Origin: Rachycentron canadum
Taxonomy: Eukaryota > Chordata > Actinopteri > Carangiformes > Rachycentridae
Direction of reading: 5' to 3'
DNA: 64,000 nucleotides
Assembly (NCBI GenBank): GCA_038496675.1
Contig: CM076659.1
Span: 3,616,967-3,680,966, forward strand
The notes beneath the pieces are model-generated. The model had not been told where the DNA came from and did no database searches. It worked only from the letters and a program-made list of their open reading frames with translations. Below, one piece after another: positions 53,637 to 64,000 of the stretch. The translations under genes and the position numbers were made by a program. Each line of letters starts with the position of its first letter. Position 1 is the stretch's first letter.

Positions 53637-54868
53637 TCATTTCCTCTGAATGTGAGAGAAAAACTCCTCCCGGCTCCTGGGATCTTTTTGGTAAGTTCCC
53701 AGCAGGACAGTTGTTACAGTCTTGGCGTTTATCTTCTGGACACCTCTCATCATCATGCACATGTGACTGAAATCAAAAGAGAAAAGTTAAAATCCAAACC
53801 AAAGGACATTTTTGCAAAAGGCGGTAGCCTCTTAACACTAGGAGCCCAATCTTGAGTACCCATCGGCATGATGGTCTTAAAATGACACTTGGTCAGGTGC
53901 ATTTCTATCTAGAGGCAGCAGGAAGTGGTTGATTGCTCGACTGACCAAACGCCAGGGACCAGATCAAATGGCAACTGTCCGTGACGTCACCCATTGGTAC
54001 GTTTGCTGTTTTGAAGCCTCAAGTTTGTAATTTGTCTGTCGGCCATCTTGGTTTTTTGAACCCATATTTGGAGGTGAAGGTGGAACTGAGAAGGAGAGAG
54101 GGGTGGATCTGACCTGGTGTCAATCACAGTGTAGCCACGCCCCCTAATCCATATTTTCCTCTAAATGGACCATCATTTAAAAAATGAGCATCATGTTGTA
54201 TTGAAGACTTGAAACTAGAGACTGAGACCATAAACTCATTAGGAAAACTTTTACTGAGCTAATAAATCAAGGGAGAAGTAGGGACATTTTCCCATAGACT
54301 TCAATACAATCTGACTAACAACCAGTGGAGTCGCCCCCTGATGGTCATTAGACAGAATAAAGGTTTAAGGCTCTTTTTGTGCTTTTAATGCATCATCACC
54401 TTGTAGCCTACATATTCTCACTTATAGTTATTTCTTGCTGCTCAAAATATTTAAGGGGTTTGAGCCTAAATTGTCAACGTCGCATTAACTATGAACCACA
54501 AACTCAAAAACAACGGGCTTTAGTTTTGTCTGAATGGAGAAAAAAAAGTTCTGCAGGATTTTTCAGGCAACAAATGCAGACAAAGAGTTCAGACTCACGC
54601 AGCTTCGATCACCACGGCCACTCCAGCGGGCTCCAGGGCCTCGTTTATGGCCGTCGCGATCTGTTTGGTGAGACGCTCCTGGACTGTGGAGAAAACACAG
54701 TGGATGTGACTCAAGGGCGGAAACAGCAAAGATTTTAAAAAATAAAACCCTGAAGTCAAACGTATTTTACCTTGAAGCCTCCTGCTGAAGATCTCCACGA
54801 TTCTAGGAAAGTAGAAAATAAAGTGAATAAAATGTGGTTTTTTTTGTTGTTGTTTTTTTTCATTTTTG

Positions 54869-54941
<73 letters not shown>

Positions 54942-55721
54942 GTCATCACTCACCTCGCGAGCTTGCTCAGACCAACCACCTTCTTGTTTGGGAGGTAGGC
55001 TATGTGAGCCTGGCACAGTGAAACAGACAAGAGGAAAAAACAGTCAGAACAGAATGAAACGATTGTTTCGGGACTCTGAGAGTCTCTGTGGCTGAATTAC
55101 CTTCCCAAAGAAGGGCACCAGGTGATGTTCACAGAGGGAGAACAGGTCGATGTCCTTCACAACCACCACCTCATGATGGTTTTCATCAAAGATCGCGTCG
55201 TTCAGGATGTCTGTGCAGATGAAGGAGAAAATAGTTGAAAAATATGGAAATGTGTTTTGCAGCAACTGTTGAATAAATGTGTTGCGGCTGCAGCTTTTCT
55301 TACTTACTGACTTTTGGAAACACTGACGCGAATGTGCGTAAAGTTGCGTTTACGCGATCTTTAACTCACTTTTATGTCTTAGAAGTGCAGATGTTTAATG
55401 CAGTGATTGCTCAGATGTTTACCACTGCTGATCTGTGCCATGTCACTCACCTTGGATCGTCTCCTGGTAGCCCTTCGTGAAGAACTTCATGGCTTTGGCT
55501 GCGCGTAAAGGTGTGCGTAAAAGCCCCTCCCGCTCCGTGTTCTCTCCCAGCTCCCTCAGGATGGTGCCGTACGCTTTCTCTATGCAAGACACCGCGGGCA
55601 AATCCTCTGCTGCCTTTGAGTCTTTCTCCTCTTTGCACAAGTGTTTAGACTCAAGGCACTTGCTCAGTTTAGACACCACGGGCACATTTCCGTTGACTTC
55701 TGAGGTGTAGTGAAACTCCAT
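53637..55721 (-). CDS. gch2: GTP cyclohydrolase I
   Basis: Minus-strand exons 55451-55721, 55101-55210, 54954-55009, 54771-54802, 54599-54683 and 53637-53766 join to 227 aa with GT-AG borders. The enzyme converts GTP to dihydroneopterin triphosphate, the first step to tetrahydrobiopterin and, in fish, to pteridine pigments. Visible features are ENTEREGLLRTP-RAAKAM (59-77), VVVVKDIDLFSLCEHHLVPF (105-124) with zinc ligands Cys117 and His120, AHIAYLPNKKVVGLSKLARIVE, VQERLTKQIA and HMCMMMRGVQ with zinc ligand Cys188. The Cys117-Cys188 spacing of 71 equals that of human GCH1 as I recall it. The start MEFHYTS is favoured over an in-frame ATG at 55889 because a TATA-like box lies between them. The tail (FFSHIQRK) and the rhoq neighbour suggest the second teleost paralogue, gch2, rather than gch1. 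The enzyme call is firm, the paralogue call is not. Confidence 0.93.
53960..54352 (-). repeat. Dispersed repeat family A, copy 2 (reverse)
   Basis: It is the reverse complement of 42475-42885 over nearly the full length, from 'gtgacgtcacccattgg' to 'acttcaatacaatctgac'. It lies in intron 5 of the gch gene. With copy 1 it forms an inverted pair 11 kb apart. Confidence 0.8.
54871..54940. repeat. (GT)35 microsatellite in gch intron 3
   Basis: A pure 70-base GT run. On the gch coding strand it is (AC)35, starting 12 bases after the exon 3 donor dinucleotide. CA repeats just after donors can bind hnRNP L and change exon use. Confidence 0.95.
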
Positions 55722-55845
55722 TCTTGGTTGGCTCTTGGTTGCTGTCGATGAAAGACGCTGCAGGACGCGGGTAGATGAACTCCTGTGGTGAGTCGTTCGA
55801 TCAGTGGTCTCAGGAGGGAAATCCCACTGGTTTTTAAAGCCCACG
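55722..55845 (-). promoter_or_regulatory. gch 5' UTR and TATA-like promoter
   Basis: On the minus strand a CTTTAAAAA element at 55831-55839 lies about 110 bases upstream of the chosen ATG. This predicts a start site near 55805 and a leader of about 85 bases. It would exclude the upstream in-frame ATG at 55889 from the message. Confidence 0.4.
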
Positions 55846-57379
55846 ACCTGCCCCCGGGGCAAGGCCGTAGCAGTCAGACAGGCGTGCAACAGTTTCCCGG
55901 AGTAAATGACCTGTGGATAATTCCCCTTGATCCAATTTGTCAGAGTGGGGATCCTGCTTTGACGAGAAGGGGCTGTGTTTTAGAAGGAGAAAATCTTTCT
56001 TGATTTTGGTTTTGTGGGGAAAATGTTAAGGGACATTATGGGGATGCTGGTTCATTTTTTGCCACATATCATGTTTAAAACCACCTTGATTTTCATTGGT
56101 TAAACTCCCCCATGTGACTCCAGGTTACCCCAGTGTCAACGTTATGTATTTGGAGACCTAGAATCATTGGAAAATCTCTACAATATCTCAATGGAGACAT
56201 CTAATCAACGTGCAAATCAATTCCAAATAATCTCACAAATGATGCCAAGAACCACCAGATCCTGTGACATCAGGGTAAATAATCGAGGGTTTTGTTATCT
56301 AATCACTGTGGTCACCATGGGCCGCGACTGAAGATTCAAATTGCAGGGTGAAAAAACGCTCCCCCTGATGAAACTTTGGTTTCCACTGTGGCCTGTTTCT
56401 GTCATGCAAACATGTCTGACCATGTGGTAACAGCAAGTAATGTAACTGTCTCTATAAAACAAAAGCATCTGATTAAGTAAAAAGTCCATGTCCACTGATC
56501 TGCTGACTTTCTGTAAGTCCTTACACCACATGCAATAAGGCAAACATACTGTACAAGACAATAGGATGGTGTGACAATAGTATGCTTGCACTGTCCAACC
56601 CTGTCCTGAATCAATCATTGTCAGTGCAGCAGTGTCAGATTTGTCATTACTACACAACTGCCAGTTTATTATTTGCACCAAGATTAAACTATTTCAGTCT
56701 AATACAATAAATCTGGTTATAATGTTATTTTATAACTGATCAGGATTTAGGTTTATCCAGCTGTTGAAGTGCATTGAATGATACTGATATTTTGATTTAT
56801 CTTCTGTCCAATAAATATGGAGCAAATTAGAAGCAGCTGCCAGTGTAATGTAACATATGAGGCTTTTGTTTCCGTTCACAGTCAAAGGAGAGACATTACT
56901 CTTGACGTTAATGTTAATACCGCTGTATTGTTGCCGAACCCGATAACACTGAAGCTCTCAAAATGAATCGTGCTCATATGACACGGTCACTGTTGTTGGT
57001 TTCCAACGTAAAAATTTCTTTATGCTTTCAATTTCATAGAAGGTTCAGCGTTGTGCATCATGGTGAAAAAGCATCTGACCAAGCCCCGGTGGGTTTGTTA
57101 CTATTACTGCTTCTTAGATGCACTGATGAGCACCATGAGGAGCAGAAATGAATAAACGTGTGCAGCGTTTTGTTGTGATACAGCTCTGATTTCATTTTAA
57201 TATGAGTGTTTCACACAGAAACACAGAAAGTGCCCTGAGCAAGGTTTAAATCACACCTACAGCCGTGTAATATGCAATGTTACTGGTGCATAGGATTACC
57301 TTAGGGTTTAACATGTGAGTCTGATCAGTGGAACTAATCAATTTCAAGTTCAATTAATTCAGAGGATCATGTCATGTGA

Positions 57380-57800
57380 CTCAGTAAAGACTCTGTTCAC
57401 TGTTGTAGAGGATAGTAGCACATAAAACAAGAAAACACTAAAATCAGACATTATATTTTTCCTTATTTTCTGGATAAAAACACTGTAAACCATAATAACC
57501 AAAGGAAACGTCAACACAGTAAGTTACACACGTGTTTCTGTTGCTCTAGAGCTGATTTGAAGTTATTTAAGTTAAGTAATTTAAGTATGTAACTGTCACT
57601 ACAATAAACTCAGACCAACTTCTCCTCACTCTGAGATAATAAAAATACAGGATTTTTCCCATTTACATTATGAATAAGACACTGATGGACTGTGACATCA
57701 CCCATTGGAGCCAATAGGAGTGTCCCATGTAGAGACGTGACTCTAGACGTCACTATCAAAGATGGTGGATGAGAGTTCACCAACACTTCTTCCAATATTT
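57380..57800 (+). repeat. Dispersed repeat family B, copy 2
   Basis: It matches 43610-44080 in direct orientation and lacks about 140 central bases. Shared blocks include 'gtgacatcaccca.tggagcc' and 'cgtcactatcaaagatgg'. Confidence 0.8.
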
Positions 57801-58647
57801 TTTTAATTTTTCAGTAGCATATCTATAAAAAGTCAATTACTCCATAATATCAATTTCTTGACCCATTTCTATCCATTCATGGATTAATGGAGACTCATTA
57901 TTCAGACATTTCCTGGTTATAGCTTTACTACTGCTCAATAATTATAATTGTAACTAATATCTGTTCTGATTTTCCAGCCCAGATCACAAGTCTCCCAAGT
58001 ACATAACAAACTTTGGGCTGATTATTGATCTGATCTCAGTTACCACATTTATCCAGAACAAAGGTAAAATAGGACACTCCCAAAAGATGTGGAAATGACC
58101 ACACATTCTCCAACACTGACCATGTGCAGGTATATGTCTACTGGACATTTATAGATCATACATCACACACATATGTCAGTGATCAGCATCAAATGCATCG
58201 CGTGTGGTTTGAAACAGTTTACAGTGACTCTGTTGTGGAAAAGCCAGCAGAACAAAGGGCCTCTCATTACCTAGTATTATCTCTAACTCCTCTAGCCACA
58301 TGATAGCAACATCACTTCAGCTCACTCTTTGTCACACTTTATCTGTGTGTCGTGGACCAAAGCGATTTCATCCACTCATTGTCCACAGATTACATGGTTT
58401 GTGTCAGGCATGCTCTTTTAGTTCCTAGACACGACACTTACTTCTCATTATTGTGTTTCTGAGACATGCTCCCTTTAAATTTAAGGCCCCTCACTTCTCA
58501 GAACACAGACTGAACTAACTGAACACAAAGACACTTCAGATTTACAGAACTGTATAACCCTGTTGATTCACTAAAAAACATGTATTCTTTTGTGAATACG
58601 TAACTCTGACACAAAACTTTAACATTACTCTTAATTTTTTATATATA

Positions 58648-58960
58648 CAGTACTGTGCAAAAGCCTTAGGCCACCTTTAGAATTGTTGTTTTAACAATGC
58701 TATAATGTCTGTATATAATTATTTCTCAGTTTCTTTATTAGAATACAACCAGAATATACAGGAAAGGTGTAGCAGTATTAAAACACAGAAAAAAAATCTT
58801 AAAGTGACGAGTATTATCCTCTTACACTTGAGCAATAGCAGAAACCTGGTTCTTAAACCTAAATGGAATGGAGCCATAATTAATTATATTACTATTATAC
58901 CACTATTTCATGTCAAAATGATGCTGTGAAAAAGGTCCATTACACCAAGGTTTGTGCAAA
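58648..58960 (+). mobile_element. Tc1/mariner-like non-autonomous element end
   Basis: It opens with 'tacagtactgtgcaaaagcc' after a TA-rich site, followed by 'ttaggccacc'. From memory this is a terminal motif of fish Tc1-like elements. The expected reverse-complement terminus was not found, and there is no transposase frame. The copy is probably truncated. Confidence 0.5.
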
Positions 58961-59789
58961 ACATGCTTGAGCATTACATACACATGTTGTATGAGGTTAA
59001 CTCATTGGAAGCTGCTAATATGTATAAGACATGTATCATGTCTGTAACTTTAAATCGCATCACTCCATTCAAAATAAAAGATAACAGAATCTGATAGACA
59101 TAAAATCATAGTGATATTATTTGTTCCCCATATTGTATTGGGGTTGGATTTTCAAGTGGGCCACGAGTTGGAAAAATTTGGGAATCACTGATTTAGATAA
59201 AGCAGGTGCCGTCAAAATAAATGTTTCTATGCTGAGTGATGTGATAACTTTAAGAGGCCACTGCCTGAAATCAGTGATGCTGCTCTGGAGTCAACACGGA
59301 GCTCTGACTTGACTGTGCTGAAGAGAAACAAACAAAAAATTTACCTCCACTAGACATCACATTTTATGCCTTTGAATATTTTAGCTTTATTTTAGCTACA
59401 CGATTGTGTAGGCACCGTGAAGAACTGGTGTGTGCTGACTGTCACAATGCTGATTCAGCAAATTTAGTAAATTCTTCATGCATGTGTGCTTATATGTAAT
59501 GGTCCTGCTAGTGGGAATGGTTTCTTCGTTGAATTGCATTTAATTTGAAAATAAATTGGGACTTGAGATGAAGGAATCTTGATTGAAACGCAGCAGATTT
59601 CTGAAGTAGCTCAAAGCTACAGAAATCCTTTTCTTCCTCAGGGGACTTCCTGACTTGTTTCACCTTACTACACTAAATTTCGCTGGTTTTTCCCTCTTGT
59701 ATTTGACATTTCTACAAACACTTCTTGGATTTCATGTCTAATTTTTCACTGTCTGTATTCATAGGTAAAGACACAATTTAAAAAGCAGA

Positions 59790-60580
59790 GACTTATATCA
59801 AACGAAAAAAAAGCAACATATAGAACATTTTCTTACACAGAGGTCATTCAATGTGCTGAACAGAAATAAAAGAAGCACAAAAATAGAGGTAAAAAGCAAA
59901 AGAGAACAGTATAAAAACACAGATTATTAAAACAGACGATATATAAGCACAGTGGCTGAAAGACATTTCACCATATTCAGATTTAACTGACCAGCTCCTG
60001 CAGATCTTAGAGTCCTACATCAAACATTTCATAAATATATCATATATCCTTTGAATTAATTCCAGTATCTGTGTAACAGAGATTATTATTATTAGTAGTA
60101 GTAATATGCATGTAATATGTTACAAATCATTACAAAAATCTGTGTATGTAGTTGTTGCCTGACATCCAAACTCAATATGTGGAACATTTATGATTAAGTT
60201 TCAACCTTTATCTCTCCCTTTTGTTGTTGTGCTCTGTAGGAGATGTGAGAAACGATATCATGAATCAAACCGTTTCCCTTCGTTAGCCTTTTTGTTTGTG
60301 TTCATGAGTTCAGTACATTAACGTGGTGTTTCCTGTAACGTGTGCAGGGCTAAGTCGTCTTGCCACTATTGACCAGAGGATTTTGTTACTGACTTCTATT
60401 GTCGGGAGAGAATAAACCTCCAAAGAGATCCTCACCTGAACACAACACGTGACACTAACCGGTTACAGCGGTGCAGAGACCTGAGACCTGGAGCGATGTG
60501 AAGCACAACAGCAGCATCCTGAATAAGATGGAGCTGTTTAATCTTTTCATTTGGCAGAACAGAGAGGGGAGCCTTTTTTT
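59790..60580. repeat. Dispersed repeat family D, copy 2
   Basis: Segments 'gattattaaaacaga', 'gaccagctcctgcagatctt' and 'gagctgtttaat' are shared with 19090-19540 in the same order. Unrelated sequence lies between them. Heavily decayed. Confidence 0.5.
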
Positions 60581-60769
60581 AAATGTTACTGAGCCTCACT
60601 GATGAGTGTTACTCCCAACACTTGGGCGTAGAGGTGTCCACTACCACCCAACCGAAGAAAACACCTTTAAAACAACCAAATTCATGGAATTTATCAAAAT
60701 AAATCTACAAAAGATGCCGTCACAGGAGCTTTTAAACATTTCACTGCTCCATTCACTCACACACTGATT

Positions 60770-60880
60770 ATACATTAAGTATCAGTATCTTGTCCAAGGA
60801 CACTTCGACATGTGGACTGGAGGAACCAAGAACTGAACCAACGACCATCTGATACGTGGACGACCTGCACTACCTTACTG
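60770..60880 (-). repeat. SINE-like dispersed segment (reverse)
   Basis: 'tcttgtccaaggacacttcg' and 'gaactgaaccaacgacc' read in reverse complement like the segment at 45755-45880. No tRNA fold is preserved. Confidence 0.4.
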
Positions 60881-61065
60881 TAACACCACCTGTAATTCCT
60901 ATCAAGGTCTTCTATATTACTGATTAATTATAAATTCATGACTGAGCTAATCATTAAAACACCAAACAAACAAAAAACCTTAAAATTAAGCTGTGTTTGG
61001 ATTTAAGTGGGGGCAGGATGAGCGTGTGTTTTGTGCTACATGGATAAAATGGCACCTGATTGATT

Positions 61066-61154
61066 ATTACTACTTTAAAGATATTTATAGAGTCACAATC
61101 CATATGATATGATTACTACTTTAAAGATATTTATAGAGTCACAATCCATATGAT
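61066..61154. repeat. 46-bp direct tandem duplication
   Basis: The unit beginning 'attactactttaaagatatt' occurs twice, at 61066-61111 and 61112-61154, with no mismatch over the 43 bases common to both. This indicates a recent local duplication. Confidence 0.9.
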
Positions 61155-61709
61155 GAATCAAACGGCAGATTTGGGGTTTTTGAATCAGGGATTACCAGCG
61201 ATGAGTAAATCAGAAATTCATGTCATGTTTCCAGGCTGTTGCCACAAGATGGCGACGCTGCCATTGTCACCACACGAACAACTCCACATAAAGATTCATG
61301 CACTTTTTTTTAATTGTAAATCAAAGCAGCAGCTCTGTCCCGAGGTGATCTAATCACTCTTTATGTAATTTTAATACAATTACAGCTTCTGGCCCCAGAT
61401 TAAATATGGTGGCTCTAGTATATACAGGCAAACTGAATATGAATATAAACAGCAGCCTCAGAATAATTCAGGATGAAGCCAAGAGAGAGAAACCAATAAG
61501 ATCGTGAGCATTAAAATAGTAATTACAAAATCTGACCTGATTTGTCAGTTATTCATATCTTCAGTGATTATAAACTATATACACCACCAGACCAGCGGAG
61601 AGTTCACTCAAGTCCTGTATAAGTGCACTTCTGAGGTTCAAGTACTGGAGTTAAATGAAGATTTGAATATGAAAAATGATCTAAACATCACACAAAATAA
61701 GTTCAGCAA

Positions 61710-62032
61710 GTCACTCTTTATTTGTATTGCACCAATTCACAAGCACTTTCTGAATAGACCTTCTCTTTATAATATAATTTATAGAGACCCGACAAGGGTG
61801 AACACTGACCTCTCACAGCAAGAAGGTTCTGGGTTTGAGCCCCAGGCCTTTCTGTGTAGCGTTTACATGTTGTCCTATGTCCCTCCAGCTTCCTCCTACA
61901 GTACAAAAACATGCACATTAGGTTAAATGGTGACATTAAACTGACTGTAGGCGATAATGGTTGTTTGTCTCTATATTTCAGCCCAACAGTACCTGTCCCG
62001 CACATAAGAGGTATAGATAATGGATGGATTTA
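61710..62032 (+). repeat. Teleost dispersed repeat with GGATGG tail
   Basis: It contains 'tttatttgtattgcaccaat', 'cctctcacagcaagaaggtt', 'ctgggtttgagcccca', 'aaaaacatgcacattaggtt' and ends 'tagataatggatgg'. From memory this series is a very common fish interspersed sequence. The frame at 61504-61926 is a by-product. Confidence 0.6.
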
Positions 62033-62080
62033 GACCCAATAATTCCCAGCAAGAGCAAAAACTTCCTTTTAAGAGGCAGT

Positions 62081-62102
62081 AGAGAGAGAGAGAGAGAGAG
62101 AG
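62081..62102. repeat. (GA)n microsatellite
   Basis: A pure run of 11 GA units. Confidence 0.9.
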
Positions 62103-62149
62103 CAATAGAAATAATAGTAGAATCCAATCCCTTTTTCTTTCGTTTCTAC

Positions 62150-62340
62150 GTTTGGTTTTTAGCTTTTGCTTTATTTGCTTTTGTCTGTTTTATTTATTTT
62201 ACTATTTTAATCTCCTCTGTCATACTTGCCTTGCTAATTCACACTTTTATTGTTCTGTTTTGTTTTTAAGTTGTGCACTTTGTAACCTTATTCTGAAAAG
62301 AACTATGTAAATAAATTTAATAATATCATTATTATTATTA
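62150..62340 (+). repeat. 3' end of a non-LTR retroelement (probable)
   Basis: 'gtgcactttgtaacc', 'aaaagaactatgtaaataaa' and a trailing ATT repeat resemble the ends at 18800-19065 and 48100-48185. No coding part remains. Confidence 0.45.
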
Positions 62341-64000
62341 TGGTAGCAGCAGAAACTGCATCAACAGCAGTAATAATGGTAACTGCTACAACTGATCTAA
62401 GTGGAGCAATAATGACAGCTAATAACAGTAATGGTTATAATTAATTATAATAAATTTAGCAGCAGGTGTTGGGCTGATCATGGGGGTTGTCACCTCACTA
62501 CGAAAAAAAAAACCGAACCTCTAAACATCCGACCAAATGTTTTTCTCTCTCCATCTATGTAACGCCATGACTGATCTGGATCCAAGTCTATTTCAGTACT
62601 CAGCGACTCCCAGTGCCCAAACATTGTCTGTCAGCACCTATGATTTGCATTAGTTTATTTGGACGTCAGACCTGTAGCTCGTAGCAGTAAATAAAGTTTC
62701 GTAAGCACTTTAACATCAGTGTATTCCACTCTGTGATTGACACTGCACCTAAAACTTTCAAAAGAACCTCCTGACCCTAGCTATTAGCACATAAAAGTAG
62801 CCTGAACAAAGATGTTAATGATAAGAAGAATATTACTATGAATATAACGTGTGGAGGTTGGGACACTTCTCCCTCTGTAATTTCTACAGTTTTCACATTT
62901 ATAGTAGAACTGGTGACAATGTGGTATTGTCATCAGGCCTTTCTCTTTCAGATCCAGCTGAATCGGACTCAGTCACCCTGGACAGGGAGTAGGGAGTTAT
63001 CATATCCTCATTGTGGATTGCTTGCAGATGACACAGCATAGACCTGGTAGGAAAGGTCCTCGCTGACTAAAATAGTGTGAATCACTCCTGGCAGAAGAAT
63101 CAGTGCTAATGCAATTCTCTTTCATTTCCTTTCATAAGCACAAATTAGATCAGCATCTCGGAGATGTAAAAGCTAATGTGTTCGGGCTGCTGGTGATTTC
63201 CCCTGAACTCAACCTCAGCTCCAGCTAACTACTGCATTACTCACACCACTTCCACTTCCCATTACGCCTTGTGTCATGTGCACGTGAATGATCCGTCTCC
63301 AGGAGATGACTTCATGTGTGGGTGCGAGTGACTATGAATGCTCCTTTCAGACATTTTAATTGTCGTATGATTTACTTTGGTACACGCTACGACGTATATT
63401 AGTTGGGCATGGCTATATGATGCCATGTCTAAACCCACAGCGCTTGATGTTTGAGAGGATGGCTTTTTAATTAAGACTTCATTTTTCATATTCATCCTGT
63501 CATTTCCACTAATAAATGCATTTACTCCTTGATTTCTTTTTGCATAAATGACATTTTCTGAACTTAAAAGTCCTCTTGGCGTAACCAGGAAAGCTTACAG
63601 ACATGTCCAGATTACCCTGCTAAAGGCTCCGGTGCAAAACTGAGCTTATGGGCCTTTCTTCACCCCCTGTTCCTCTCAGTGCCTGTGCAATGTGGAATGG
63701 TTTGTTTTTTTTTTATTCTTGAATACTAGATGTTCCAAGTGGTACTATAATTGACCACAAAACAAAAGAGAAATATGCAGCGAGATGAGCACAAAACTAG
63801 ATTTTTACATTGGGATGAGGTGGCAAAACAAGACTTTTCACTTCAGGCCTTTATCATATCAGTTAATGTTGTTATTTTGTGGCGCACGTTCCCAAATAAT
63901 AAAATAATTTCAAATGAAATGACTAAAAACCAGTCACCAAGTCTTGAGCTTTTCCTTGTCCAGATGGTTATTCAGCCCTGTGTCTCATGACAATAGGAGG

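Larger units (their letters stand above)
55846..64000. other. Gene-free region beyond gch
   Basis: No coding exon is recognised over 8 kb. Open frames are short and AT-rich. It holds family B copy 2, a DNA-transposon end near 58648, family D pieces, a SINE-like segment near 60770, a 46-bp tandem duplication near 61066, a dispersed repeat at 61710-62032, and a (GA)n tract at 62081-62102. Confidence 0.55.

Overview
The window is a vertebrate nuclear segment, most likely from a percomorph-type teleost. It has GT-AG multi-exon genes with long introns, vertebrate gene families in their usual exon/phase layout, many (CA)n/(TG)n microsatellites, and fossil interspersed repeats of kinds typical of fish. 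There are no operons, no CRISPR array and no prokaryotic features. One 399-base assembly gap lies at 33977-34375.

Layout, left to right. Positions 1-4770 are non-coding apart from a possible 5' exon near 290-411 and an old dispersed repeat near 3790-4480. A divergent threonine ammonia-lyase/serine-racemase-fold PLP gene runs on the + strand from 4944 (or 5613) to 15455 in 11 exons. tmem254 (four exons, - strand, 21825 to 17762) converges on it. A Mix-type homeobox gene (Mxtx-like, three exons, + strand, 24720-26782) is transcribed divergently from tmem254. rhoq/TC10 (five coding exons, + strand, 31760-48660) has a GC-rich first exon and a 9-kb second intron. A GTP cyclohydrolase I gene (six exons, - strand, 55721 to 53637, probably gch2) converges on rhoq. 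From 55900 to 64000 I found no gene, only repeats.

The five genes belong to unrelated processes: amino-acid/PLP chemistry, a small membrane protein, early embryonic transcription control, vesicle-traffic signalling, and pterin synthesis. This is ordinary chromosomal neighbourhood, not a pathway cluster. Reading frames joined across the splice sites I chose are in phase for all five genes: 735, 124, 323, 208 and 228 codons including stops.

The most interesting points are these. The PLP gene keeps its Schiff-base lysine but has lost the usual Asn/Gly/His and tetraglycine cofactor-loop signatures, so it may be a pseudoenzyme. Its first exon is long, Pro/Ser-rich and of uncertain coding extent. 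A 30-bp perfect inverted repeat lies in rhoq intron 2. An overlapping upstream reading frame with four tandem ATGs precedes rhoq. Dinucleotide repeats sit directly against two splice sites. Several unnamed interspersed repeat families each occur two or three times within this single window.
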